DNA of 64,000 nucleotides from Paludibaculum fermentans. Lineage in GTDB: Bacteria > Acidobacteriota > Terriglobia > Bryobacterales > Bryobacteraceae. Below are positions 27,130 to 36,354 of the stretch, one piece after another. Below the pieces are notes generated by a model that was not told the DNA's origin, made no database searches, and worked only from the letters and a program-made list of their open reading frames with translations. Positions within the stretch are counted from its first letter, which is position 1. Every line of letters starts with the position of its first letter. The stretch spans positions 5,657,501-5,721,500 of the forward strand of contig NZ_CP063849.1 of the NCBI RefSeq assembly GCF_015277775.1. Direction: 5' to 3'. A program made the position numbers and the translations under genes.

Positions 27130-30100
27130 TCACCAGTCCGCCCTCAAGCCCAGTTGGATTTTCCGTGGGGTAAACCAGTCGCTGGTGCCGGTCACCTGAC
27201 CGAACAACGGACTGGCTGTGTTGACGTTGATTGTGCCCCAAAGGGTTCGATTGAAGGCGTTCAGCACCTCACCCCGCAATTGCACGCGCACCGCTTCGAC
27301 CGGGCGAAATCCTTTCTGCACGGCCAGATCCTCCGACATCTCCCACGGGCTCCGCAATTGGGAGAGCTTATAGGATGTATTGCCCCGCTGGTAGCGCCCC
27401 AGCGTCGTGGGATTCACGAACAGCGGAGTATTCACATAGCGGTTGGCGGAGTTCGGCTGGCTGATGCGGCTCATGTCCAACTGGCCTGCGTCCCAACCCG
27501 TGGCCAGCGGCAGCCCGCCGGGATTCAGTGCATAGCCCCGGTTTGTCGCGAAGTTGCTGTTCGGTGTGCCGGAGCCGCTGACACCCAGGGCCCATCCGCT
27601 GTTGTAGGTGCCGATGTAATGCAGGGTCCATCCGCCCGCCAGCAGGTCCAGGGCGGCCGGCAGCGTCTTACCGAAGCGCCGCCCCCGGCCAAACGGAAGT
27701 TCGTACTGCACCGCCGTCTTGAAAACATGCGACCGGTCTGCGTCGGAAACCGACTTGTCCAAGCGCTGGTTGTAGTAGTCCAAGGGACGGCCGCTGTTGG
27801 CGCCCCACGTATCTCCGAAGGCCGATCTCACGTTGTCGATCGATTTCGAGAACGTGTAGTTCCACAGAAACGACAGGCCGCCGGAATACCGCTTGTTCAC
27901 CTGCACCTGCAGGGCGTGGTAGGTGGAGAATCCCAGCGGGCTGTCCGCACTCTTGATCTCGTTGGTGCCCAGCATTTGCGGATATGGCAGCAGGGTCTGG
28001 TAGGCCGGCACCCGGATGCCGGCATCAAGGAACGGATACCGCCCGCCTGCCGCGGCCACCGAGGCCGGCAGTTCCGCCTGGCTGGAGACCGTGACGCCCA
28101 ACGCGTCGCCCAGCGCCAGGAACCTGGGGTTCAACTGATTGAGGCGCCGCAGTTCATTCGCCTGGATCCCTGTGCTCTTGGAGCCCACATAGCCGGCGTC
28201 AACCACGATGCCGGCGCCCAGTTCGCGCTGGATGTTCAGGTTCCACTGCTGCGTGTAGCCGTTCTTGCCAGCATTGGGATCGTAGCTCACAATGCCCCAG
28301 ATGCCGGGCGAACCGTTCGCCAGCGAGGCGTTTTGAGGTAGAGGCCGATTTACGCCCGGATAGGGATTGTTCCAGTTCCAGGCGGCCTGGTAGTCGACCG
28401 TCGTGCTGACGCGATTCTCCTGCCCGAAGCCGGCGGTCTGGGCCCACGGCACGCCAGACCAGCCGTTGCCGTTCCGAGCCAGGTAGAAGATCCCATAGGC
28501 TCCGCGAACGGTGGTCCTGGCATTGACCTGGTAGGCGAACCCGATGCGAGGCGAGAAGTCCGTGTAGTGATTGGGCGCGAAGGTCCGGCGGTCGGCACTG
28601 GCGAACTCCAGTGCGCCGGGCAGCCCCCATGCCGGATCCACCACGCCTGGATTCCAGTTGCCCAGCCGGTTGTACTGCTCCACCGGCAAGGGCTGGTAAT
28701 CCCAGCGCACGCCCAGGTTGAGCGTCAGACGGCTGGTAGCGCGGAAATCATCCTGCAGGAACAAAGCGAAGTTGGTGAACCGGGACCCGGTCGGCGTCGG
28801 AGTGGGAACCGTGGCTGAGGCAACCTCGCCCAGCAGCATGCTGGCGAAGCCGTTGCCTGTCTGCGTGTAGCCCGGCAAACCCGTCTGGGCCTGGCTGAAG
28901 TTGATGGCCGCCGGCCCGTTGTCCGTCCGCCAGCGCAGGTACGAACGTCGCCAATCGGCTCCAGCCCGCACCGTATGGCGGTTCCGAACCCAGGAGACCG
29001 TGTCGATTACCTGGAAGTTTTGCCCGGCGCCAAAGTCGTTCGTCTGGAAACCGAGCGCCGGGTAGTTGGCGGGGTAGTTGTTCGATCCGAACTGGATCTC
29101 CGAGTAGTTGAACTCCTTCGAGAGTCCGGTCAGTCCCAGGGCGGCCACTCCGTTCTCGCCCAGGTGCGCCGACACGCTGGGGTTCCGCTGGCGGTTGAAC
29201 CCCAACTGCAGGTGATTCAAAACCGAGGGCGACAGTGTCCAGTCGTACGCCAGCCGGCCATACCAACTGCGGACCCACTGCAGCCGGGCGCGCGACAGCG
29301 GGCCGCCCGATGGATCGTTGAAATCCCAGACTCCGCCCTGGTCCAGGATGGTTCTGGGCCGGTCGATGTAGGAGAACGATCCGCTCAGCTTGTGTGCCGC
29401 CGAGAGGTAGTGGTCGAGCTTGACCGAGAACTGGTTCTGCGTGAATCCAGCCTGGTTCGACACGGGAAAGAACGAGTTGTTCAGCAGGGGCACCTGGCCG
29501 TCGGCGCTTTTCACGGTGGGCGAGTAGTGCTGCCGGAAGATGGCGCCCAGCTTCTGTGCCGGTCCGGAGATCCGGCTCTGCGGGATCAGGTTGCCGGCGA
29601 ACACATCCCGCACCACCTGTCCATTCACCGTCCGGGTGGAGGCCGGGTCGTAGATCGCGCCCTGGTTGACGTTGCGTCCCTGCGCATCCTGGCCAAGCAC
29701 GGTGCCCGTCATCAGGCGGCTCAGATTGCCATTCCAGAATTCGTCCAGGGGAACCGTGACCGTGGGCGAACCACCGCCCGCATACGACTCCTTGTAGCGC
29801 TCGTACGCAAGATAGAAGAACGTCTTGTCCTTACCTTTGTAGAGCCCCGGCAGCACCACCGGTCCGCCCAGTGATCCGCCCCAGTCGTTCCTGCGATCGC
29901 GCTGCCGCGGCCGCCCATAGTAATTGTTCACGAACGAGTTGGCGTCCATCCACTCGTTGTGCAGGAACCCGACGGCCGACCCATGCATCTGGTTGGCGCC
30001 CGACTTCATCACGAAGTTGAAAACGCCGCCGCCCGTGCGGCCAAACTCGGCGCTCATGCCGGATGTCTGCACCTTCAGCTCTTCGAAAGCCTCCAGCGAA

Positions 30101-30714
30101 GGGCTGGACTCGCCGAACTGTCCACCTATATAAATGGTGGCATCGGCCCCATCCAGCACCACCGCCTTCGAGAACGCGGCGCTGCCATTGATCCGGCTTT
30201 CGTAATTGTTGCCGCCGACGCCGGGAGTCAGCTTGTAGGCGAAGTTCTCCGCATACCGTCCCCCGCTGAAGCTCAACGGCAGTCCGGTCAGCTTCTGGTG
30301 ATTCAGCACCGTGCCGACATCCGGCGCATCGGTCTGCAGCAGCGGAGTCTCCGCCGTGACGTCCACAGACTCAGTCAAGGTGCCCAACTGCATCTGCGCG
30401 TCGATCCGCACGACCTGGGCCGCGTTGAGGACTACCTGCTCGCGGATCAGCGTTTTGAAGCCGCTGCCCCGAAACGCCAGCCTGTAAGCACCGGCCGGCA
30501 GATTCGGGACCGTGAACAGCCCCTCTTCGTTGGTTCGCGATTCATAAACGGCGTTCGTCGTAGCCGATTCGATCTTCAGCTCCACGCCCTTGACCGAAGC
30601 GCCGGACGAATCGCTGACCCGGCCTGTCAGCGTAGCCCGGTCCTGCTGGCCAACACACATAAAGACAAGTGCGAACGTAATCAGAATGTAACGGGAAACA
30701 CAGCTGCATCCCAT
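27130..30714 (-). CDS. TonB-dependent receptor with carboxypeptidase-regulatory-like domain (Oar-like)
   Basis: A 1194-residue outer membrane protein of the Oar-like type common in Acidobacteriota. A signal peptide (about 1-22) is followed by a CarboxypepD_reg-like Ig domain (TLTGRVSDSSGASVKGVEL, about 27-105). A plug domain (about 110-220) and a long 22-strand-type barrel come next, ending with a C-terminal Trp (LGLRADW) as expected for barrel insertion. It should import or bind a large substrate at the cost of TonB energy. The GH16-like lipoprotein and propeller kinase downstream and the GH97 gene upstream suggest a carbohydrate. A GGAGGG site precedes the ATG. Confidence 0.9.
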   Translation of the reverse strand: MGCSCVSRYILITFALVFMCVGQQDRATLTGRVSDSSGASVKGVELKIESATTNAVYESRTNEEGLFTVPNLPAGAYRLAFRGSGFKTLIREQVVLNAAQVVRIDAQMQLGTLTESVDVTAETPLLQTDAPDVGTVLNHQKLTGLPLSFSGGRYAENFAYKLTPGVGGNNYESRINGSAAFSKAVVLDGADATIYIGGQFGESSPSLEAFEELKVQTSGMSAEFGRTGGGVFNFVMKSGANQMHGSAVGFLHNEWMDANSFVNNYYGRPRQRDRRNDWGGSLGGPVVLPGLYKGKDKTFFYLAYERYKESYAGGGSPTVTVPLDEFWNGNLSRLMTGTVLGQDAQGRNVNQGAIYDPASTRTVNGQVVRDVFAGNLIPQSRISGPAQKLGAIFRQHYSPTVKSADGQVPLLNNSFFPVSNQAGFTQNQFSVKLDHYLSAAHKLSGSFSYIDRPRTILDQGGVWDFNDPSGGPLSRARLQWVRSWYGRLAYDWTLSPSVLNHLQLGFNRQRNPSVSAHLGENGVAALGLTGLSKEFNYSEIQFGSNNYPANYPALGFQTNDFGAGQNFQVIDTVSWVRNRHTVRAGADWRRSYLRWRTDNGPAAINFSQAQTGLPGYTQTGNGFASMLLGEVASATVPTPTPTGSRFTNFALFLQDDFRATSRLTLNLGVRWDYQPLPVEQYNRLGNWNPGVVDPAWGLPGALEFASADRRTFAPNHYTDFSPRIGFAYQVNARTTVRGAYGIFYLARNGNGWSGVPWAQTAGFGQENRVSTTVDYQAAWNWNNPYPGVNRPLPQNASLANGSPGIWGIVSYDPNAGKNGYTQQWNLNIQRELGAGIVVDAGYVGSKSTGIQANELRRLNQLNPRFLALGDALGVTVSSQAELPASVAAAGGRYPFLDAGIRVPAYQTLLPYPQMLGTNEIKSADSPLGFSTYHALQVQVNKRYSGGLSFLWNYTFSKSIDNVRSAFGDTWGANSGRPLDYYNQRLDKSVSDADRSHVFKTAVQYELPFGRGRRFGKTLPAALDLLAGGWTLHYIGTYNSGWALGVSGSGTPNSNFATNRGYALNPGGLPLATGWDAGQLDMSRISQPNSANRYVNTPLFVNPTTLGRYQRGNTSYKLSQLRSPWEMSEDLAVQKGFRPVEAVRVQLRGEVLNAFNRTLWGTINVNTASPLFGQVTGTSDWFTPRKIQLGLRADW

Positions 30715-30945
30715 AGCTCCCTCCGGTCTGCAACAAGGCGTTCAACCCCATGCCCACAAGTCACAGATGTCGGGTCACGACACAGTGCGGGACACCTCGG
30801 CCAATTCCAGATTTGGCGGGGTGCCGAATCTCAACGTTTCTTAAGGATAGTTCGTGTGGGGGATATGGCGCACCCCCATTCTGTGGAGGATTACTATTAC
30901 TCGAAATGGGGATGGGTTGCTGCCTATTTCGAGGCGGCACGCAAT

Positions 30946-32757
30946 CTACTGCAGTTCCAAAGCAAACCCGCCCGATGCGGCCAGTTTCAGCTCCAACACG
31001 TCGCCGCGATTCACGGGCCTTCGTTCCACCTTGACCTGCCGGGCAGCGGCTCCATCGGTGTAGATGATGGCTGTTGCCGGCCCCGGCAGGAAGGTCAGCG
31101 GCACGGTCACGGTCCTTGCTTCTTCGTTTGTCAGCCCGCCAACAAACCAGCGCCTGCCCGACCGCCTGGCGACGATGACAGATTCGCCCGGCCGGCCGTC
31201 CAGGACACGCGTCTCGTCCCATACCGTGGGCACGTGGTCGAACAGCGCCAGCGCAGGATTCGTCTCGTCCACGTCGGAAGGACGGTCATACCAGTACATG
31301 AACTGGAATGGGCTGTAGTAGACGATGGACAACGCCATCTGATGCGCCGCCGAGTTCTTCAGCCGCGGAGTCGACCAGCAGATTGTATAGTCCGCCGCCC
31401 CGGCCAGGTACCGCGTAAACGGCAGCACCGTGTTGTGCGTGGCGTCGGGGAATTCTTCATTGCCGCGGATCCCCTCCTGTGTCAACAGATTCGGCCAGGT
31501 GCGGCTCATGCCCGTGGGCCGGAACTCGTCGTGGATGTCCACCATCAGGTGATGCGCGGCCGCCTTGCCCACCGCGTCGTACAGCCAGCGCGTCCAGCCC
31601 TGGCTGCCGGTGTTGACAAAGCCGTACTTCACGCCGCTCACGCCCCACTTCTCGTACAGCGGCAGGATCTGGTCCAACTGCCGCTCCATCGCCCGCCGGT
31701 TTACATACAGCAGCACGCCGATCTGGCGGCTCCTGGCGTAGGCGATCACGGCCGGCAGGTCCAGCCCCTGATACTCCGGCTCTTTCCGCAGCCGCAGGGG
31801 ATCCACCTGGACCCGCGACGCGTCCGACTCGTCGCTGTACTCGTGGCCATACCAGCCGGCATCGAACTCGATATAGCCCAGCCCGCGCCGAACGGCGAAA
31901 TCCACTGCCTCCCGGGCGCCTTTTGTCGACAACGTGACCTCCCGCAACACCTTGCCGGGACGGATCCACGACAGATCGGCGATCCGCGAGGGCGGGCAGA
32001 GATTCAGCAGCAGGTAGTTGCGCTCCAGCAGGTCGCCGGGTTTCTGCCCCACGAGAAACACGCGCCAGGGCGTCTCAGCCGCCCGCGCGCCTCCGGCCAG
32101 CGATACCGTCACAACTCCGGGTCGTTTCGCCGGATGGGACAACCGCATGGACGAATAGTCGCTGAGCGCCGCTTCCGCGATGGCGGCATACACGCCGTTC
32201 GCATACTCCAGCGTGAGCGGCCGCTCCGCGTTCGGCTTCAACTCGTCCACCGGCACTTTCGCATAGCGCGACTGGGCCCCGTGTGTCTCCCAGGCCAGTG
32301 TGCCCGGAGGCAGCGCGAACTCCGTGGCTTCGTTCTCGATCGCTACGGCCTGCGGCAAGCGGTAGCGGAATGCCAGGCCTTCGTCATAGGCGCGTACAAT
32401 CAATTGCAGCGAACGCCGTGGCGGGATCGTCTCTTGCAGTTCGACCACCGCTTCTTCGTAGTGGTCAGGGATCAGCGCCCGCTCTCCGTACACGGGCTTC
32501 CATTGCGAGGAATGCGTGGTGTGGGTGGCCGTGCCCACCCGCAGAAACGGACCCAGCGGAGCGGCGCCATCCAAGATAAGTCCGATGACCGAATCCAAAA
32601 CCAGCGGCTGTCCGCCGTACTGCACACGGTACTTATTCCCCTCAATGCGAAAGGACAGCCGCCCATCCGGCGAGGTCATCTCGAAACTCTGTGCCTGGCA
32701 GACGGAAACCAGGCAGGCGGCCAAAAGAAAACGGGCAAGTCCCATGACAGATAACAT
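30946..32757 (-). CDS. Glycoside hydrolase family 97 protein
   Basis: A 603-residue secreted enzyme (signal peptide 1-22) with the GH97 layout: an N-terminal beta-sandwich to about 260, a TIM barrel (about 270-520) and a C-terminal beta domain. Family segments are LGYIEFDAGWYG (293-304), GVKYGF (375-380), VDIHDEFRPTG (406-416) and TQEGIRGNEE (426-435). The retaining-type nucleophile Asp is Gly379, while the acid Glu is conserved as Glu428. The position of SusB's Glu508 is Asp410. It belongs to a subgroup other than the two characterised ones, so the mechanism and substrate (alpha-glucoside or alpha-galactoside) are uncertain. ATG codons at 32757 and 32745 are both usable. Confidence 0.87.
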   Translation of the reverse strand: MLSVMGLARFLLAACLVSVCQAQSFEMTSPDGRLSFRIEGNKYRVQYGGQPLVLDSVIGLILDGAAPLGPFLRVGTATHTTHSSQWKPVYGERALIPDHYEEAVVELQETIPPRRSLQLIVRAYDEGLAFRYRLPQAVAIENEATEFALPPGTLAWETHGAQSRYAKVPVDELKPNAERPLTLEYANGVYAAIAEAALSDYSSMRLSHPAKRPGVVTVSLAGGARAAETPWRVFLVGQKPGDLLERNYLLLNLCPPSRIADLSWIRPGKVLREVTLSTKGAREAVDFAVRRGLGYIEFDAGWYGHEYSDESDASRVQVDPLRLRKEPEYQGLDLPAVIAYARSRQIGVLLYVNRRAMERQLDQILPLYEKWGVSGVKYGFVNTGSQGWTRWLYDAVGKAAAHHLMVDIHDEFRPTGMSRTWPNLLTQEGIRGNEEFPDATHNTVLPFTRYLAGAADYTICWSTPRLKNSAAHQMALSIVYYSPFQFMYWYDRPSDVDETNPALALFDHVPTVWDETRVLDGRPGESVIVARRSGRRWFVGGLTNEEARTVTVPLTFLPGPATAIIYTDGAAARQVKVERRPVNRGDVLELKLAASGGFALELQ

Positions 32758-32802
32758 CTGATCACAGTCCTTGCCCGTGGACAGCGGGAGGGGATCCGCC
32801 GT

Positions 32803-33999
32803 TTACTTCTTTTTCTTGAAGATGTCCTTCAGCGCCTTCGTCGCCTCGCCCACGCTCTGCGCCGGAGCCGCCCCCATGCCCGCCAGCGGCAGGTTCGGGA
32901 AACTCAGGCTGTACTCCCGCACCGTCTGGATCTGCTGGCTCTGCAGTACGGCCAGTTGTTCCAGCGCGACGTCGAAGTTGTAGGCGTTGCCCACACCGCC
33001 ATTGGGCGCCTGATTGCGGAAGAGACGGAAAGTCGCGTCGCGCGACTGCCCGGGATTCAGCACGAACTGCGGATCGGCTTTGCCGCCCTGCACCACGCCG
33101 ATGCCCGTCACGCTGGTATCGTACGTGCCCGCCCGGCCCCAGTAGTAGCGCTGGCCCAGGTTGTCGATCACCGAACTCGTCCCGGCCTTATAGCCGAGAA
33201 TGAGCTGCTCCCCCGAGACGTTCCGGATCCGGACATTGAGGCGCACCACGTGATAGCGGCTCTCAGTGCTGGGGATTACGCTCTTCACCTCAGCAATGAA
33301 CGGACCCGCGTTATAGCAGCGCTGCAATCCCGCGCAGGCATCGGCTACCGGAGCCTGCGGCGCGGCGGCGGCCGGAGGGGCGGCCGGTTGAGGCACTCCC
33401 GCCGGCGCTGGAGCCACGACTGGCGGTTGCGCCATCGACGGCGCTGCCTGCCCCGGTGCGTTGAAACTTGTGTTGTTGGTCAAAGCCTTGAAATGCAGGG
33501 CATGCTCGGGCCCCAGGCGGATCTGGTTGCCCGGTAGGGGCACGATCTCGCGAATCGTCAGTTCCAGCTCGAAACTCAGCCCGAACACCACGCCGCGCGC
33601 GGGCTCCCAGATCAGCTCAAACCGCCCATCGCTTGCCTCGCCCGGCTGCAGGACGAACTTCGAGTCCGCGTTGCGCCCCGAGATCTCACCGATGCCCCGG
33701 ATCGTGCTTGCCGCATAGCGGTTCCCCTGGTCGTCAATAGCGGCGCCGGAGCCGCTGACGTAACCGAGGATCAGCGGCCGGTTCGTCTTGTTCTGAAACC
33801 GGATCGACGTCGTCAGCACCTTGTAGCGCCCCGACGTGCTTGTCCGGAAGTCGTTGATCGTCGCGAGAAAGGGCGTCACTTCCGCGCACGCGTTCCGCCC
33901 CCCACAGAGCGGACCCATCTGCGCCGCCGCCGGACTCCCCATAGCCAGCAAGACCGCCACCGCCCCCAACGGGCAAAAACTCATCAGGTTCATTTTCAT
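32803..33999 (-). CDS. Secreted hypothetical protein with two tandem homologous domains
   Basis: A protein of about 398 residues with a signal peptide (MKMNLMSFCPLG to about SPAAA). It has two related beta-rich domains separated by a Pro/Ala linker. Each domain starts with a cysteine pair (CGGRNAC; CAGLQRC). It continues through a beta-strand, then LILGYVSGSGAAIDD or LILGYKAGTSSVIDN, and later FVLQPGE or FVLNPGQ. That is clear internal duplication. I chose the ATG at 33999 because GGAGG lies ten bases upstream; an in-frame start at 34038 would overlap the next gene. The tail ends in a Lys-rich KKKK. Function is unknown; it resembles envelope proteins with Ig-like folds. Confidence 0.72.
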   Translation of the reverse strand: MKMNLMSFCPLGAVAVLLAMGSPAAAQMGPLCGGRNACAEVTPFLATINDFRTSTSGRYKVLTTSIRFQNKTNRPLILGYVSGSGAAIDDQGNRYAASTIRGIGEISGRNADSKFVLQPGEASDGRFELIWEPARGVVFGLSFELELTIREIVPLPGNQIRLGPEHALHFKALTNNTSFNAPGQAAPSMAQPPVVAPAPAGVPQPAAPPAAAAPQAPVADACAGLQRCYNAGPFIAEVKSVIPSTESRYHVVRLNVRIRNVSGEQLILGYKAGTSSVIDNLGQRYYWGRAGTYDTSVTGIGVVQGGKADPQFVLNPGQSRDATFRLFRNQAPNGGVGNAYNFDVALEQLAVLQSQQIQTVREYSLSFPNLPLAGMGAAPAQSVGEATKALKDIFKKKK

Positions 34000-34019
34000 A
34001 AGTGCAGTTCCTCCAGAAA

Positions 34020-35195
34020 TTACCGCTGCGATGCCCACTGTGCGTCCACCAGGTGCAGCACGATCTTGATGCGCGGCAGACTGTTCATCCCGCGGCTCAT
34101 GAAATCTTCGTCCGCCGCATACTGTGCCCTCAGCGCACTGTGGAAGTAGTTCTTCTCCGGATGGTTTGTTTCGTTGACCTCAGGCCCCCAACCCAACTCC
34201 AACCCGCTGCCGGAGTTCTTCGCCGAAGCCACCGCGCCATACTTCTGCGTGAGCGACTTCCGGAAGATCTCCGAGTCGAACCAGGGGAACAGCCGCTCCA
34301 CTCGAATCGCCCGCACAATCTCGTCCTTGTCGAAGTACGCCGTCACGCACACCGCGCCCGGGTTCGGGCTGCGCCTCCCGACATAACTCGCGCATCCCAT
34401 GCTGTTCACTTCCAACGTGCCGGCGAACTTGTCGACACCGTTCTTCGGTGTCACGCGCTGGGGCTTGCCGGCCGTGCGCGCCAGTGTCGCTTCGAGGTCC
34501 GACACTTTCACGCCCACCCGGAATCCGGCCACATCCGCCTTCGCCAAATCAAACGGCGCCGCCGGCGCGCTCGCCGCCAGGGGCACGATCCTGGGCAGGT
34601 ACACCACATTGCCGTTCCCATCCAGCAACCGCGAGGAGAGGATCTCCGCCCGGATGACCCGTTCGCCCGTCACGCCGCCGGCCGGATCGCCTTTGCCAAT
34701 CACCTTGAAATGAATCTCATTCGTCACGTGCCGCGAGATCTTCTGCAACTGCAGGTCGAAGGCTCGAGCTTCTTCCTTCGGCATCGGGATGGCCCGCGCG
34801 CCCTCCACGTTCGCGAACACCAACTGGTATTGCTGCCGGAACGCATTCACGGGCACGAAGTAGCCTGGCCGGAACAGCACGACATAGAATTCGCCGCGCT
34901 GGTGGTCGTACTCCGAGATCGAGTCGTTCACGCGCATCACGAACTCTTTGCCCGGATCCGATGAATTCAGCTGCGCCTGCAACCGGGCCGTCTCGGTCTT
35001 CACCGCATCCGGCCGGTCGAAACCCGACGCGCTGCGCACCGCGTTGCTGCTCTGCGCCACGGTCTGCAGGTCCAGCGGGTCGCCTGTCAGCTTGTGATAG
35101 ACCAGCGCGATCGCCTGATTCTCCGCATCTTCGTTCTGGGCGAAGAAGGCCGTCGCGGCCAGTAGTCCCAGTACTGCCAACCGTGTTGCCCGCAT
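34020..35195 (-). CDS. Secreted hypothetical protein, operon with two other exported proteins
   Basis: A 391-residue protein with an N-terminal signal (MRATRLAVLGLLAATAFFAQ). I recognise no domain. The first 160 residues are charged and helical (NEDAENQAIALVYHKLTG). The rest is more beta-like and contains one well-spaced cysteine pair (Cys near 272 in MGCASYVG and in GAVCVTAYF), which might form a disulfide. A GGAGGTGAAGTAGAC site precedes the ATG. It begins two bases after the lipoprotein gene and ends 20 bases before the duplicated-domain gene, so these three exported proteins form one operon. Function is unknown. Confidence 0.72.
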   Translation of the reverse strand: MRATRLAVLGLLAATAFFAQNEDAENQAIALVYHKLTGDPLDLQTVAQSSNAVRSASGFDRPDAVKTETARLQAQLNSSDPGKEFVMRVNDSISEYDHQRGEFYVVLFRPGYFVPVNAFRQQYQLVFANVEGARAIPMPKEEARAFDLQLQKISRHVTNEIHFKVIGKGDPAGGVTGERVIRAEILSSRLLDGNGNVVYLPRIVPLAASAPAAPFDLAKADVAGFRVGVKVSDLEATLARTAGKPQRVTPKNGVDKFAGTLEVNSMGCASYVGRRSPNPGAVCVTAYFDKDEIVRAIRVERLFPWFDSEIFRKSLTQKYGAVASAKNSGSGLELGWGPEVNETNHPEKNYFHSALRAQYAADEDFMSRGMNSLPRIKIVLHLVDAQWASQR

Positions 35196-35197
35196 GT

Positions 35198-35623
35198 CTA
35201 CTTCACCTCCGCCTTCTTACGCAATCCAATGGACTCGCCGCTGGAGAACTTCAGTTGCATGCGTTCCGGACCATCGAGAGTCAGGACCGCTTCCAGCCCG
35301 TTGGCGAGCCTGATGGCGCGGCCGCCATCTGACCGTGCTTCCGCTTTCAACGGAGTCATGCCCGCATAGATGTCATTGCCATCCACGACAATCAGGTGCA
35401 GGCCGTTGACGTAGGCCAGGACCGCGCCCGGCATGTCCGGCCGGCCCGCGGCGCGGTCGAGCTCCCACACCTCTCCACTCCTCGACGGGGCGCGCACACC
35501 TGCTGAATCTCCACCGCGGCCGCAGCCGGCCAGGCCTGCCAGAGCGACAGCCAGCATCATCGCCTGGCCCGTCCGGACCCAGCGCGCGCAAACAGGCCGG
35601 GCAGTACACGTAAGTGCTTGCAT
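35198..35623 (-). CDS. Probable small lipoprotein
   Basis: A 141-residue protein with an N-terminal hydrophobic stretch (AMMLAVALAGLAGCG) ending in a lipobox LAGC. The remaining ~100 residues form a compact beta-rich domain (VLAYVNGLHLIVVDGNDIYAG, AIRLANGLEAVLTL). I place the start at the ATG 35623, which has AAGGA about eight bases upstream. The open frame continues to 35686, but the extra residues look non-coding. It is the first gene of a three-gene exported-protein operon. I cannot assign a function. It is divergent from the ECF sigma factor gene at 35748 across about 120 bases, so the two may share regulatory sequence. Confidence 0.65.
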   Translation of the reverse strand: MQALTCTARPVCARWVRTGQAMMLAVALAGLAGCGRGGDSAGVRAPSRSGEVWELDRAAGRPDMPGAVLAYVNGLHLIVVDGNDIYAGMTPLKAEARSDGGRAIRLANGLEAVLTLDGPERMQLKFSSGESIGLRKKAEVK

Positions 35624-35747
35624 GGGAATATCCTTGGGTGTTAGCATCGCGGCATCAGGGCACACCTGTCGCAGGCCTCTGCCCACGGTCGTCAGCTGGG
35701 TTCCCTGTCCTCACCTCGCAATGCGCAGAGACCCTGGAAAAACCGTC

Positions 35748-36329
35748 ATGTCCTCGGAGAATTCATTCAATGGTGACGGGGTCGAATCCGGTGAACCTCT
35801 CACCGTGGAGCGGCGGCGCGAACTCGATCATCTGTTCAGCGTGACCTATGAGGAACTGCGGCGGCTCGCCTCCACTGTCCGCCGCGGAGATCCCAGTGCC
35901 ACCCTCAGCCCCACCGCCCTCGTCAACGAGGCCTGGCTCAAGATGGCGAACTCGCCGCGCGTGACAGCGGAATCCCATCTCCACTTCAAACGCATCGCCG
36001 CCCGGGCCATGCGCCAGTTGCTCGTCGAAGCCGCCCGCCGCCGCCATGCAAATAAGCGAGGCGGAGAGCAGGGAATTGTGTTTGTAACCCTACAGGACTT
36101 CATCGACCAATCGAAGCCCTATGAAGATCAGGTGCTCGCGCTCGATACCGCGCTCGAGGATCTCGCCCGGCTCAACCCGCGCCAGGCCGCCATTGTCGAA
36201 AGCCGTTTCTTCGGCGGATTGGATGTCGCCGAAACCGCGCTCATGCTCAATGTTTCGGAGGCAACCATCCTCCGCGACTGGCGCGTAGCCAAGGCTTGGC
36301 TCGCTCGTGAGCTGCGCCGCAACGCCTGA
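35748..36329 (+). CDS. ECF-type sigma factor associated with a Ser/Thr kinase
   Basis: A 193-residue sigma factor of the ECF_sigma70 type (PF07638-like). Region 2 shows LFSVTYEELRRLASTVRRGD and SPTALVNEAWLKMA, and region 4 ends in VAETALMLNVSEATILRDWRVAKAWL. There is no N-terminal membrane segment. The frame is open to 35433, but the ATG at 35748 gives the normal beginning. It directly precedes a TPR-containing Ser/Thr kinase. In Acidobacteriota and Planctomycetes such pairs are common, and the kinase is thought to control the sigma factor by phosphorylation, which I infer here. Confidence 0.85.
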   Translation: MSSENSFNGDGVESGEPLTVERRRELDHLFSVTYEELRRLASTVRRGDPSATLSPTALVNEAWLKMANSPRVTAESHLHFKRIAARAMRQLLVEAARRRHANKRGGEQGIVFVTLQDFIDQSKPYEDQVLALDTALEDLARLNPRQAAIVESRFFGGLDVAETALMLNVSEATILRDWRVAKAWLARELRRNA

Positions 36330-36354
36330 GATTTTCTTCGCACTGGGGGGCAGG

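Noticed and set aside
30860-30890. Hairpin TGGGGG/CCCCCA between the GH97 and TonB receptor genes as a terminator
   Set aside because: The stem is short and no T-run follows on either strand.
29959-32754. A 931-codon open frame on the plus strand opposite the TonB receptor and GH97 genes
   Set aside because: It is the antisense shadow of well-supported genes; its composition (many His, Arg, Gln runs) is typical of reverse-frame translation in GC-rich DNA.
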